In this document: one piece after another, positions 12,170-24,211 of the stretch
How the letters are laid out: each line of letters starts with the position of its first letter
How positions within the stretch are numbered: position 1 is the first letter of the stretch
Source: Taiwanofungus camphoratus
Taxonomy: Eukaryota > Basidiomycota > Agaricomycetes > Polyporales > Taiwanofungaceae
Reading direction: 5' to 3'
NCBI GenBank assembly: GCA_003999685.1
Contig: CP021225.1
Coordinates: 620,001 to 684,000, forward strand
Length of the DNA: 64,000 bases
Notes under the pieces: generated by a model
What the model saw: the letters and a program-made list of their open reading frames with translations, nothing else
Databases searched by the model: none
What the model was told of the DNA's origin: nothing
Program-made: the position numbers and the translations under genes

Positions 12170-12413
12170 GTTTGACGTTTCTCTACAATGAGAAGGCTCA
12201 GAGAACCAAGCAAAGATAGCTTCAATGAGCTGCAATAGGACCAATATGGTGGGCTCTGGGGAGACGCGTCGAGGCGCGTCTAGCTAAATTAGGCGCGTGG
12301 CACGGCCGCCCAAGCCTCCTCGTCCAGCCAAATCCCGGCCGCAGGCTACATAAACCAGACGAGAGCAATCGATCTACTTTAACGCCGGCTTTCTTCTACT
12401 TAGCCTCGCTTTC
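12170..12413. promoter_or_regulatory. divergent promoter of WSS1 (-) and PFK (+) with an ACGCGT box
   Basis: Only 244 bp separate the two start codons, so both promoters must lie here or in the genes. The stretch 12,262-12,280 contains the palindrome GACGCGTC followed closely by GGCGCGTCT. ACGCGT (12,264-12,269) is the core of the fungal MluI cell-cycle box bound by MBF-type APSES factors. An ACATAAA stretch near 12,350 is a possible TATA-like element on the PFK side. Function is inferred from motif identity only. Confidence 0.45.
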
Positions 12414-15400
12414 ATGGCTGCCAGTATCAGTGGACAGACATCATTCACACCCAAGAAAAAAATGAAGCTCGCAGTGCTCACGTCAGGAGGCGACAGTGCC
12501 GGCATGAACGCTGTTGTCCGAGCAGTTGTGAAAACTGCCATCATCAAGTGCGAGCGCGCCGTCAGTCTTCACCGTCTTTGCCATTTAACCTTGATCGCCC
12601 TGTGATCTTAGGGGCTGTGAGGCGTGGATCGTCCGTGAGGGATATGAGGGACTTGTCCGAGGAAACAACGGGCAGGAGCATCGTGCCGGCGCTGCAGAAA
12701 GGAGTGGTACGTCGTCACCGAAGGCAGGCGCAGCCGCTGCGAAGGATCCCAAGACCGCTGAGGATGGCGACACAAGCTTTGTACACAATTTACGCTTCGG
12801 TGATGGGGAACTCTTGAAGGACGGCACGGGAGATCACGCAGGAGGAAGAACATTGCGGGGTCGTTATATCGTTCGTGTAGGTTGGGACGATGTAAAGGGG
12901 TGGTTTACACAAGTAAGCAAACTGGTATGCAGTGTCTACAGAGTTTCAGACTAAATGGGAGGGTTAGGGAGGAACGTTGATCGGAACTGCACGGTCTACT
13001 ACCTTCCGAACGACAGAGGGCCGACAGACAGCGGCGTTCAATCTCATCAAGGAGGGGATTGATGCTCTCGTTGTGTGCGGTGGAGACGGCTCGTTGACAG
13101 GCGCCGATGTATTCAGGTCGGAGTGGCCAAACCATGTCGCGGACCTGCGTGCTCAAGGTAATCGTCGAACATCCCTCTCATACGTGTTGACCGTATCGAT
13201 TGATGTGTACCAGGGAAGATCACGGAAGAGCAAGCAAGCAACCATGCTCATCTTAGGATCGTTGGTCTTGTTGGGTCGATAGACAATGACATGTCAATGA
13301 CGGACTTGACTATCGGCGCTCCGACAGCATTACACAGGATCTGCGAATCGGTCGACAATATCAATTCTACGGCTGTTTCTCACTCTCGCGCATTCGTCGT
13401 TGAAGTCATGGGCAGACATTGCGGATGGCTTGCGCTCATGGCTGGTGTCAGGTCAGCAGCAAACTTTACTATGACCTTTCTGAACCCTGATCAAGTTTGA
13501 TAGTTGTGGTGCAGACTTCATCTTCATCCCGGAACATCCTCCGACAGAAGATAAATGGGAGGATGCGATGTGTTCAATGATCCAAAATGTGATCCGTGCC
13601 AAATGATTCTCTCACAAGCAGACAGTCGCTCACATCAACCGTATCTGCTAGCACCGTGATATGGGCAAGCGCAAAACCATTGTCATCGTTGCAGAGGGTG
13701 CCCATGATAAGAACCTCAATCCTATCCGAGCAGACTACGTCAAGGATGTCCTCACTGAGCGTTTAGGACTTGACACCAGAGTGACCACCTTAGGGCACAC
13801 ACAGCGAGGTGGCGCGCCATGTGCCTTTGATCGTATCTTGGTATGTACTATCCTATTTCCATTCTATATAGGTGATTTGAACCCTGACGATCGCTGTCAA
13901 CTATAGCCAACGCTGCAAGGAGTGGAAGCTGTCGACGCTCTGTTGGAATCTACCCCAGATACTCCCTCTTACATGATTGGCATCAGCGAGAACAAAATCA
14001 CCCGCATTCCTCTGATGGAAGCCGTGGCAATGGTATGGCGTTCATTGATATTATTATATTGGGCGATGCCAATGATGTTCTTGGTGCCCATCAGACGCGC
14101 TCGGTGTCACAGGCGATCGCGGAGAAGAACTTCACCAAGGCGATGTCACTCCGCGATCCGGAGTTCAGTGAAAGCTTGGAAGGCTTCTTCGCAACTTCCG
14201 CACTGGACAAGGAACCGAAGTTGCCTCACCATCTTGTAAGTTGCGCGTCGCTATCCTCATCACCTTCTAGCATGTTTTGTGTAATGATTTCGACTGTCTA
14301 TTAGAGAATGCGCGTTGCAATCATGCAGTAAGCTTCTTGACTGGACCTGTCTGTTCTATGCTGATTAGACCGTGACCGCCTATATCAGTATCGGCGCTCC
14401 TGCAGGTGGCATGAACGCCGCTACACGCGCTGCTGTCCGTTACTGTCTGCGGCAAGGGCATAAGCCATACGCGATTCACAATGGATTCCCCGGACTGCTC
14501 GACGACAACATCCACCAGTTGTCCTGGCTTGGTGTCGATAATTGGATGACGCGCGGCGGTTCGGAGCTCGGCACTAACCGCAAGCTGCCTGACATTGACC
14601 TTGGCGCGGTCGCAGCCAAGTTCCAGCAGTACAACTTCCATGCCCTTATAATGATTGGTGGTTTTGAGGCGTTCAGCGCACTGTTGCAGCTGGATAACGC
14701 GCGGAAGTTTTATCCGGCGTTCCATATCCCGATGGTGCATCTGCCCGCGACTATATCAAATAACGTGCCATTGACGGAGTTCAGCTTGGGGAGCGATACG
14801 AGTCTGAATGCGCTGGTGAATGCTTGTGATGCTATCAAGCAGAGTGCATCTGCGAGTAGGAACAGGGTCTTTGTGGTCGAGACGCAAGGCGGAAAGTGTG
14901 GATATATAGCCACTATGGGCGCCCTTGCGGTGAGTAAAGCTGCCCTCATACTTTGTAGGTGCAAGATCTGATGGAATAACAAGACGGGAGCCTGCATCGT
15001 CTATACCCCGGAGCGTGGCATCGATCTTGATATGCTTCGTCGTGACGTAAAATACCTGAAGCGGCGATACAGTTTAGACGTCAAGGGTAAGGCTGAAGGC
15101 CGGCTAGTCTTAAGGTTTGTCTTTCATTGTCTGTGTTCCGCGAACCGAATTTGATTGTCATCAACAGGAACGAGGCGGCGTCTGATGTCTACAGCACAGA
15201 GTTTATCACGAAAATGCTCAAAGAAGAAGGCGGATCGCTGTTCGATTCACGATCAGCGTCGCTGGGTCATACCCTGCAAGGTGGCATTCCCTCGCCGTTG
15301 GACCGTGCGCGCGCTGTGCGCCTCTCGCTCAAGTGCATGGCGTTTATCGAGCATCACCATAACTTGCTACTGAAGCAACCTGCGCGGTCGAGACAGGCGT

Positions 15401-15609
15401 CGGGCGATTCTGCTGCAGTCATCACTATACAGAGCTCATCAGTCAAATGGGTGCCTGTGCAGGAAATGGTCGAGTACGCCGATATGAAGAACAGAAGGGG
15501 GAAGGAGGAATGGTGGAAGGCCCACACAGAGCTCGTAGAAGCGCTGGTCGCTCGTCCACAGTTGCTTGACAAGATCTTGCCGGAAGGTAAGCAAGGTAAC
15601 AAGACATAA
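12414..15609 (+). CDS. PFK1: 6-phosphofructokinase, fungal two-domain form
   Basis: Cytosolic glycolytic enzyme converting fructose 6-phosphate and ATP to fructose 1,6-bisphosphate. Twelve exons (introns 12548-12611, 12913-12967, 13158-13213, 13452-13503, 13589-13651, 13841-13906, 14033-14094, 14236-14304, 14328-14388, 14930-14983, 15115-15167) give 846 residues in frame. The N-terminal catalytic half shows [20 protein letters not shown] (ATP), [13 protein letters not shown], the active-site [24 protein letters not shown] and [19 protein letters not shown]. The C-terminal half is the duplicated allosteric domain ([59 protein letters not shown]). One exon, 14305-14327, is only 23 nt. The start at 12414 gives a short [16 protein letters not shown] leader; the length is normal for fungal PFK. 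No breaks are seen. Confidence 0.95.
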
Positions 15610-15839
15610 CGAGGGTTGTATCGTTTGTAAAGGGTTTAGACAATAGATTGTAGAATCAACACAGCAGTTTCCTAAAACGGTAAATTCGGCCGCAGCCGGC
15701 GGAGAATGAAAGAGGCCCGTGCATTGTGGCCTGACCGAAACACGCCTCGTTGACAATCTGCTGCCACCAACGCGCTCTAGAGATCGTGACTTGGGGCACG
15801 CTTCTGTTCTCTGCTTGATTTTGTCGCGCTGCTTTGACA

Positions 15840-17275
15840 ATGCCTGCCAGTGCAAAACAGCCTACTACCTTAAAGGCAACAATACAACGTCCACAGCTTC
15901 CTGTGGAACACGCAAACCCCCATATCAGACAGAGTACGTTGTCCAACCTGTCGAGGGATAGTGAACGATCTACTCATCGTTGTGTCCTCTAGTCGACCCA
16001 ACCAATCCCCCTCCTGTGAAGTTTCAGGAAATTGTCCGTGACGGACAAGCAACTGTCGTCAGTATCGTTCTATATGCTTTAGGGGTTCGCGCTCACGCTC
16101 CAGACAGGTGGGTAGGATCAAAATACCGACGGTACGCGCTCCTCCTCCATCATCTAGATCTTCTCTTATCTCTCCACCTGCTACAGCCAAATGGACATGC
16201 CTTCATCCTTCGCCGTTTAGACACTGGAGCTGTCAGTCTCACCACAATGTTTCGTGCAGCATTCCCAACCGCGAGCGAGGAGTCAGAGAGGGCCGAGGCC
16301 GCGTGGGTGAGGTCGAGCTACGATACGATTGGTGCAAATAAGACGGGTAGGGCTCGGTTCGCGGGCACATGGGTCAGCCCAGAGGTTGCATTGGCACTCG
16401 CAGACGCGTACTCGCTGAGTTCCGTCATTCATTCGTTGGCAGAGGCCGCGCCGGATCCGAATATCGTATATCGCCGGTCCAGCAGAGCTCAGCAACCAAC
16501 TCCCAACGCATCACCTGTATCCAACACTCTACCATCTCCTCCGCCCAAAGAACTTGGCCCGAACCCGCCGAAGCGTCGCAGAGAAGCATCGCCTGCACCC
16601 GCCTCTATCACTTCTACGACTGCCGTGTCTACAAGCCTCGTGGCAGAAGCCACAGTCCTGTCCACACCTCCAGCATCTGCCTCTCGAACAGCCACATCTC
16701 CCACTCCTCGACGATCAGCTCGGCTTAAGAGCCCTGCCGCTGCTCCTGTCCCTGTAACCCCTGTATCCCCTAAGGCTCATAAAAACACTAGAGCTAACAA
16801 GAAAGTGTTGACTCCGGCGGGCTCGGACGAGACCGTTGTCGATAACGATTCCGTCGAAGTTACGAAGGCCGCTGAGGTCAATATGCATGAGGATATTCAA
16901 GAGCAGCAGGACCTGATTGCACGACTCAAGGCGGAACGAGGGGCGGAACGAAGGCAGAAGGAGGAGGTCCAGGGTGCAGCTGCGGGATCAGAGGCTAAGG
17001 AAACAGCACAGAAACGGGCACGAGAAGATGACGATACGCCTTACAAATTTAATTTTACACGACCAGAGGAGCAAGTCGAAGAGCGTGTCATTGCTACCAA
17101 CCGGAGGGTCAAGCCTTTGTCGCAACTGCCACCCCAGCGTAAGTCGCTCGCGTGGGGTGCACTGGCTTTTGCCGCTGGCTGGGGTGCTATGTAAGTCTCA
17201 CAACCTGAGGTTTAAATGGTTCGCTGAGTGTCTTCCAGGTCCCTTCTCCCGAACTTGCAGAATTATCTCTCTTGA
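15840..17275 (+). CDS. bqt4: Bqt4-like protein: KilA-N/APSES-type domain with C-terminal membrane anchor
   Basis: Bqt4 of fission yeast is an inner-nuclear-membrane protein that tethers telomeres to the envelope. Five exons (15840-15933, 15993-16057, 16108-16131, 16187-17190, 17239-17275) give 407 residues. The start is MPASAKQPTTLK. The domain (about residues 32-130) reads NPPPVKFQEIVRDGQ, then VGRIKIPT (a 24-nt exon of its own), PNGHAFILRRLDTGAVSLTT, MFRAAFPTASEESE and ARFAGTWVSPEVALALADAY. A long low-complexity S/T/P/A linker and a charged, coiled-coil-like stretch follow. The tail SLAWGALAFAAGWGAM-SLLP is a single membrane segment close to the C-terminus. There are no ankyrin repeats, which argues against an MBF/SBF factor. 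The start lies 230 bp after the PFK stop, same strand. DNA or telomere binding here is inferred from the family. Confidence 0.85.
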
Positions 17276-18130
17276 AGCTGCCTCTGGGGTCTCTTGCATC
17301 GAACCGTTACAATACGTTTGCTACTGTTACATGGCCTTTTACTTTATGCATTACCCCAAGCTTCACGCTTAGACGGCTTGCTGTTGCGGTGAGCTATTGT
17401 ATTATCGTTCATTTCCCTCCCTGTCTCGGCGATGCGTACACTCGTTCTTTCTTTCTAGTTCCCCTGTCAGTGTTTGTGCCTCCCTCTATATCGCTATTCT
17501 CGTTTTCTTCCTGTTGATTAGTAAGTTTTACGCCTGTAATTTGTGTCGTAGTAAGTAAGCTCTATACCGGCAATGGTGCATGAAATATATGATGTACATC
17601 GGAATTCACGTTGACCGATGAGGATGGCCAAATTGATCATCATGCAAATCAGGCATCTGGAGATCAGGGATCTAGGGATTGTTGCGAACGTGAAGACCTG
17701 TGAAGACTTGAAAGTTGAACGTTGAATGTTGACTAGCGATCACTGCCCTGCTATTAAAATCATGTGGTCCAACGCCCAAGAAGATAATTTTTCTGCAAAA
17801 TAGATGATAACTTTTGTTTTCAGGGACCCAACCTTTGTGGTGCGTACTCGGTGCGTACAAGAATGAATTCCTACCAGCTGGAAGAGCATAGCAGTACTGG
17901 ACAATCTGCTGTGCCAATGTTGGCTTTAATGCAGCATCTGTTGCTTATCAGCAGTCGCCGGGGAGCTATTTTCGCGTTCTATTGAGCTGTCCGCCGGGTA
18001 ATTCAGTGTTTCAGGAGGTACGCGACAATGAACGCCGTGGATCTCGCTAAGGTTGATTGACGATTCTCCAGGTGTGGGCAGTCCAAGGTGTATTTTGTTC
18101 ATATGATCCACAGCGCGACCTCACAACTGG
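17276..18130. other. intergenic region upstream of the DUF6533 gene
   Basis: No gene recognised. T- and C-rich sequence at 17,300-17,520 reads like a 3' untranslated region. The first exon of the next gene may lie in the last 100 bases, since its known part has no in-frame start. Confidence 0.4.
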
Positions 18131-19450
18131 TCAGATGCATTTAATTTGACGTTGTCTATTGAGGAAGCTCTTTTCTTCTACGAATACTTAAACACATTCC
18201 CTCAAGAAGTGCGGGTAGCATGGGTCCGAAAGCCAACAGGAGCGAATGTGCTCTTTATGCTCAACCGATATGCATGTCTGTCATACTGCCTCCTGACTAT
18301 ACTGCCGATATGGAAATGCGACGGTCACAAAGTGCGACCTTCACAAATTCACTATTCGATTACTAAGTTATGTGCATTTCTAGCAGTCCGTACTTTGACT
18401 CTGTTAGCGCAGCCCCGAAGGGCTCATTTCATCTTCGACCTCGGCTATGAGATCCTGCATGTTGTTATGAGTGTCTTGAAGTCCATTATGTACACTCTTT
18501 GGGCAGGTAGGCCATACCGTGACCTTGATAGCTTCCGACCTTTTCCCTCTCGGTTTTTTCAACACTCTGTGTATACGCCCTCAGCTGTGGTGACTGGCGA
18601 ACATTAACGATCGTTTTGGTATTAGGTCCGGTCCCTGCGGCTACAAGTCTGGTAAGCTCTTCATTAAATATGGTTTTACCTAGGGGCCACGACACGGATT
18701 CCACTACGATGATACTCAAGTAGCGTTTCACACGTTGCCTCCCTATTCATGTACAATTTCAAGCACGTGTCTCCTGATGTATGAAAAATGCTTTCAATTT
18801 CTCTGAAAACCTTTATCCTTACCCCTCATTTCTTCATATCATGCATGCCACAGTTGTCATTGCTACACATATATGCGTGATTGTCTCTGACAGCCTCGCA
18901 TTGCTTGTTACCTGGTGTTCAACGTATGGAAGTATACGAGCCGCCCATAATCTGAATATCAGGACTTATCTACCACGGCTACTTTTGATAGACGGTAAGT
19001 CTTTACAACCATAACTATGTATATGGATTGATTGTCGCAACAGATACCATCTACTTTGTGTATGCCAGACCATTCAGACACGAGTTGACCTTATTTCCTT
19101 CATCGACAGAGTACTCTGCTGGCTCAACATTACTCAGATGGTTCTGTGGACCACTGGTGTTTGTCTCATACGTTTTGGGTGACGGTGCTAATTCCCGAAC
19201 TGCAGGCATTCCTGAATGCGGCATATGTTACTGAAATGTTCGCTTCTGTTGTCATTCGTCACGCCGCGACGGCTCATGCCCGTGCTGACTGCTATATTGA
19301 TTTACGCGCTTTTTCCTGAATCCCCGTCAAGCGGATTTGTCTCGCGGCGATGGAGTTGAGCTCCTGTCAAGAACAACAGCAATGAGCTTCGCATCAGACG
19401 TGATTGGGAATATAGACGCGCCATTGGATTACAGGTCATTTTTACTCTAG
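18131..19450 (+). CDS. DUF6533-family multi-pass membrane protein, 5' end incomplete
   Basis: An integral membrane family that is greatly expanded in Agaricomycetes; function unknown. The first clear exon reads SIEEALFFYEYLNTF then PQEVRVAWVRKPTGANVLFM and LNRYACLSYCLLTILPIW, the diagnostic DUF6533 start (a helix, EVRxxW, LFxLNRY). Later exons carry DSLALLVTWCSTYGSIRAAH, LNIRTYLPRLLLIDG, an exon after CGACAG with TIYFV, then VLCWLNITQMVLWTTGV. The last exon ends LSRGDGVELLSRTTAMSFAS and IGNIDAPLDYRSFLL before TAG at 19448-19450. Exons in 18,300-18,900 were not resolved. No in-frame ATG was found before 18,131, so a short first exon must lie upstream or the gene is damaged. Confidence 0.7.
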
Positions 19451-20091
19451 AGTGAAGATCGCAAATCAGCGCCTGACGATGCAGAACATGATGGATCTGT
19501 ATTGGCGCATTGCGAGAAGCTACAATGCCACAACTTGGACGAGCAACCCATTCATGTATAGAAATGGCTGACGGAGAGCTCAAACTCAGGGCTCAAAGCT
19601 CATGGCGTGTGCTTGAACACAGACGTGTGTCGCCGTCGCACGTTATTCTGTTAGCGCCCGTCCAGTAGAACTGCCAAGCAGATGCAATTATAACTTTACA
19701 CAAATGTACTACTCATTGCCCTCAACCTTAGATAAAAATCTTCCGAGAATGCAGAGGAATTGTGAAAACGCGCCTCATTTCCACGGGTATACTGTGTCTT
19801 CGTGATTTGAGGTAGATGTACTGCGATATGAGTATCTAATTGACCAGGAATGTCTTGAGCATGACATAACTAGTTCATTTTGGAGCCCTCGCCCTATCGT
19901 ATCTTCCATGAAATATAGTGAAGCTGCTTACGTCTGATACAAAGTTATTCGTCTCGCCGTATCACAATGTCGGTAAAGTTATAAGGTCCAAAAGGGCTGT
20001 TAGCCCGGGGAGGTCTTCATATCCGGGAAGGGTAGCGAGACTGTTGATCTATTAGCCGGTCCACATATGTATGAACAGATCTGCGGCGTGC
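19451..20091. other. convergent intergenic region
   Basis: Lies between the 3' ends of the DUF6533 gene (+) and the phosphotransferase gene (-). No feature recognised. Confidence 0.5.
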
Positions 20092-21507
20092 TCACATATT
20101 TTCTAGAGCAAGCAAGAGCAAGAATCCATCCTTGAAAGCATCGTAGTCGGCCAACTCATCGAGGATACATCGGGTGTCCTCGCAGCCCATAGCACGAAGA
20201 AAAGTGGAACCTGATCCGTCTACACGAGCAATCTCCGCACGAAATATTGTTGATAATCTGTTCACCTCTTGATCGTGTCCGGACAATGACACATGCAGCC
20301 ACGGAGGTAAACGTGCGCAGCACCAGAGAGGACGTGTGCTGACAAATTGCCAGTCGACGACAGAGGTCTGGGTGGTATTGAATTAAACAAATCTAGAAGA
20401 GATAGCCATAGTACGTACAATTTGAGAAGGATTCTCTGGGGACACATACATATTCTTTAGCCCAAGTTGATGAATATCGAGCGAGAACGGCGCCAGTACA
20501 GGATCGTCCGTGTCCAAGCCCTCACATCGACTAATCAAATCACAAAGAAGACCTACAATTCGCTCAACCTGTAAGCAACCGTCCTCAAGATTACGCCGGT
20601 AGTCAGGGGATGCATCCTGAACAAAAAGGACGCGGGAGCAGTCGAGCTCTCTTTGGCCACATGCAAGGTAATAAGCCTTGGCAGTCTTGAATGGACCGCG
20701 GTTGAGCACTAGTCGGGCTCGGCCGTCCGTGTAGAACGGCCGTCGTACAATGGGCCCAACATGATATTCAACGTGATCGCCGTCCATGGTCAGACTCCCG
20801 ATAGCATCAAAACGGTGTGAAAAGATCTCAAGCATCCAGTTTGCCACTTGCGCGACTATGAGATTTTGCTCAAAGGACGAAAGAGTCGTGAAGAGCGTGT
20901 CAAGGCTGACACCTGATGGCTATGGTTTGGTCACTCGGCGCCCTCGACAAAGCGTGACGTAGTACACACCTTCTCTAACAGCACGAAAGCACCTAATGGG
21001 CGACACGCACTCTCGTTGAGGTTAAATCCAACAACTAATGGGACCGGTATAGACGTCCGATCAGCAATATACTTGATCGTAGCCACCTGGAAAGAGGTAA
21101 GTTGACCTATCCTGTAGTCAGGACATTCTTATTACCTCAGATCCAATAACAGATGGGCTCGTGTTAGGACAAGGCGTGCGGCAAAAGATATGCCTTCCGT
21201 TCCCAAGAGTTACCTCAAAGGTCTGGAATGTCCCAGAAGGGGGTCCTCAGAGATTGCGCCGAAGACAGTGGCATGGCAATCGAGCGGACATACCAGAGTA
21301 AAATCATCTGCTCGTATATTGTTAAGAAAATAGCCACTTGCTATAAGTTGGAGACATACCTCTTCTAATATATTCGACAGCTTTGACCACGGATCCTGTG
21401 CTCTCGACAGCCACCTGTTGTATGGCTATAATAATGTCACTGGAGGTGTATGAGTTCGCCATTTGCACCAATCGATCAGTGAAGATAGGCTGGGTTGATC
21501 TCCGCAC
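20092..21507 (-). CDS. APH-fold phosphotransferase family protein
   Basis: A fungal member of the aminoglycoside-phosphotransferase/choline-kinase-like superfamily; the substrate is unknown and antibiotic modification is not implied. Exons on the minus strand include FEVTLGNGRHIFCRTPCPN, VATIKYIADRTSIPVPLVVG (the loop where this family reads IPVP), GAFVLLEK, GVSLDTLFTTL and VANWMLEIFSHRFDAIGSL. The catalytic-loop equivalent FSLDIHQLGLKNMYVS is followed across an intron by VVDWQFVSTRPLW, the DFG-equivalent. It ends LLALENM-TGA at 20092. This fungal subfamily replaces the HxDxxxxN loop of classic APH with LDIHxLGLKN. The first exon may start at 21507 (MRRSTQ) or at 21462 (MANSYTSS). The join near 21,230-21,330 is not settled. 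Confidence 0.75.
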
Positions 21508-22219
21508 GGCTTAAATAGAGACGTCATGGGTGTGAGGAGGATAGATGGATATCTACACGCGTTTTAGGGTCCAAAACACGGACACAATACCTCATGAAGA
21601 ATGAAGGCGATCCTCTTGCTGCCTGGGTACTAGTGAACAGGCTCTAGACCGCAATCGGTCCCACTCACGAGGTCCACAATTTCTCGAGGTCAATTTGGGC
21701 CAGGCCAAAATGACAAAGTTACAAAATTGAGGCGAGAAGGTAGTATTATAATCTGTCACGAACGAGTTGCCGCTCAAGGTCCTCACTGAAAATATCCTCA
21801 CAGACCAGAAGTGTGATATGCAGGGTCAGTGATGTGGATATCCGCCAGTCAAAGAATCCGGATATCCATCCTGGAGCTGTCAAACGTGATTCTTTAGCGG
21901 TCCTCGAGTCTAAAGAATTGATATGTAGGATCACTCACTCCAAGGACACATCGTAAGGGTTATACAGATATCTGAAGGATACTTATCGGACGGAAAAGAC
22001 GAGTTCTGAAATGCGATATAGGTCGACAGATAACAGGCTCTGATCCACGCCAGCACTATGAACGTTTTCAGTTATCCGAGGATATAACACTAGATAATGT
22101 AGACGGTCCGGATTTCAGTCACGGTTCTGAATCTGAACAAACAACCCTGAAGCGCTCGTTCCCTGCGCCATGTCGCCGCGTCCTTGAAGTGACTCCGTTT
22201 GCCACTCAAGACTGTGACG
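21508..22219. other. intergenic region with an open frame of unclear meaning
   Basis: A plus-strand frame is open from about 22,004 to 22,262 (for example DFSHGSESEQTTLKRSFPAP). It overlaps the first exon of PCC1 in another frame. It may be chance, or an upstream exon. The rest holds no recognised feature. Confidence 0.35.
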
Positions 22220-22622
22220 ATGACCACCAGCGACGGCGACCATTGGCATACTACGTGAGGGTTTGACTGTTGTGAATCCTATGCCTTATTTCCAATGTGC
22301 TCAACCACCGCAAGTACCGTTCGCATACCCTTTGCATCAGAGAAGCATGCAACTATCGCGAAACAAGTGATTGAAGTAGACAAGGAGCTCCAACCACGAG
22401 CAGTGAAGAGAACACTGATGGTGGAAGATAACGTGTTGATTGGGTGCGTATTGGACTGATGCCACTTTAGACATTGCATTTATTCTTCGGCATAGCACTT
22501 TCGCGACTTTGACAGTGAGGCTCACTCGGCTTACGGTGAATGCGTTCCTCGAGAACGTCGATCTCGTTGCTCGTACCATAGGTGAATTCGGAGAAGATGC
22601 AGAACGTGGTCCGTGCAAATAA
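22220..22622 (+). CDS. PCC1: Pcc1 subunit of the EKC/KEOPS complex, 96 residues
   Basis: Pcc1 is the small dimerising subunit of KEOPS, which makes the t6A base of ANN-decoding tRNAs and in yeast also affects telomeres and transcription. Three exons (22220-22254, 22315-22443, 22496-22622) give 97 codons including the stop. The protein begins MTTSDGDHWHTTTVRIPFAS. It then shows the family pattern: EKHATIAKQVIEVDKELQP, a VKRTLMVEDNVLIGTF strand, and the conserved LTVRLTRLTVNAFLENVDLV helix, ending EFGEDAERGPCK. The introns are 60 and 52 bp with GT..AG ends. Each exon is short, so no single long open frame reveals the gene. It is convergent with the PA2G4-like gene, 70 bp away. Confidence 0.9.
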
Positions 22623-22692
22623 ATCATGCATTGGATGTGTTTGACAGCGTAGGCATCAATATCAATACATTCGTCAGAAGACTAATCTTCGT

Positions 22693-24211
22693 TCACTTCT
22701 CCTCTGCCGCCTCTTCTCCCTCAGCCTTCGCCTTCTTTTTCTTGCTCTTCTTGTCCTCCCGCAGAGGCTTTGTGAGAAGCTCTTTGAACTCAACGTCCTC
22801 CAGCTCCCTCTCAGTCTTGACCAGCTCGGGCTTGTACCAGACGGGAGGATGAGTGATCATCACCGGACCGGCTGGTAGCAGCGCAATCGTGAAGTGGAAG
22901 CCAGCGACAAAGGTATTCGACGGTGTGTAACTGAGGGTAGACTACATGAGAAAAAGCCAATGTATCGATACTCTTCATCAATACTCACATCACTTCGTAT
23001 GGCTTGACCAACGTATGTTGTTGTGCCTCCTGAAGTCCCAGACGCGCTCGCTTCTCATCCTCCAAACAACGGATGTTGAAGGGGAAGGCCCCGGCCTTCT
23101 TTTGCACCTCCGAGAATACAGCACGCGACGTCTTCATCTTCAGCTGGTATGTGACGTTTGAGTCCTTTTGGTATATTGTCGTCCGCGATTCTTCAAGTCG
23201 CGCCTGCTCGTGGTCTGAAAGTGAGTGACGGTACACAAAAGGCTGAATGAGTCATCACCTTGCCATCCTCGCCGGAAGAAACCAGAATATCGATCCCATA
23301 CACCTCGTTCTCCGCAAAGACGACCGTCTCAAATTCCTTCTTCTGAATTTCCGACTGCACCGACGTCAGGATGTTTTCAAGGAGAGTTCCATTTCACATA
23401 CTGGATTGAGAATGATTCGTTTCTTGCCATCAATGATATTCTGCGTCTGCTGGCACGACAACATCCCTAGATGTACATCGATCGAAAACACCGATTCATT
23501 GCAGATGACGGTACTCACCCTCGACCGGCTTGCAATCCCATGATGCAGTAACCTTGCTGACAGCATCTGTGATTGCCCAGTTCTTGTTTCCAACCTTCAC
23601 CAACCGCATTACAATTTCAGCCGCGCTCCAGGCGGCTTTGAGCACGTCTGCACGTCTTCCAGTGACAGGATCCGACTCCGTCGCGCCCACAACTAGCGTC
23701 TCCGCGCTGACAGCAGCGAAGCCATCTATGTGTGCTCCGATGTGCAATTTGACGACATCGTTTTTGGCGAGTGTTTGTGAAGACAGAGGGTCGGATGCGA
23801 GCGGGGAGAAGTGAGCAACGGCGTTGTTTACTGATACACAAGTCGGGAATGCAATTCCTATGCTCGTGGAGACGAACACTCTGTCAATGCAAATACGGAT
23901 CCGGTGCTGAAAAAGATGAACGCACCCTTGCCAACTTTCACACCCTTGATTGGCTTGTTGTACACTGCTCCGGTGCCTTCCTCGATGAGCTTATCGCCTT
24001 CGACGCAGATATCCAACACTTTCGCCCCTTCCACACATAGGTCTACAAGTTTTTTCATCACATTGTTCACAATATCTGCCGCGGTCTACATAAAATTCAA
24101 GTGAGATTCCGATCGCCATGTCAAACACGGAAGGGAAATCCTGTTCACCTTGTATTTCGTGACATCAACCTGGACGGTTGTATCCACTGCGGGTTTGGTG
24201 GCTTCAGACAT
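22693..24211 (-). CDS. PA2G4: PA2G4/EBP1-like protein (M24 metallopeptidase fold)
   Basis: Relatives (human PA2G4/EBP1, fission yeast Cdb4) have the methionine-aminopeptidase fold but no known peptidase activity; they bind ribosomes, RNA or curved DNA. The start at 24211 gives MSEATKPAVDTTVQVDVTKY; intron 24088-24148. Then TAADIVNNVMKKLVDLCVEG, CVEGDKLIEEGTGAVY, and after an intron GIAFPTCVSVNNAVAHFSPL, NDVVKLHIGAHIDGFAA, AWSAAEIVMRLVKVGNKNW and VTASWDCKPVEG. Later exons hold MLSCQQTQNIIDGKKRIILN, GIEFETVVFAENEVYGIDIL, YQLKMKTSRAVFSEVQKKAG and FPFNIRCLEDEKRARLGLQE. The protein ends with a lysine-rich tail KKSKKKKAKAEGEEAAEEK, as in EBP1, where it mediates RNA binding. The M24 metal ligands are mostly absent, fitting a non-catalytic role. 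Confidence 0.88.

Noticed and set aside
15840-17275. Mbp1/Swi6-type APSES transcription factor
   Set aside because: No ankyrin repeats; the domain is closer to the Bqt4 pattern and a membrane segment ends the protein.
20092-21507. Aminoglycoside resistance gene
   Set aside because: Only the general fold is shared; the catalytic loop belongs to a fungal subfamily of unknown substrate.
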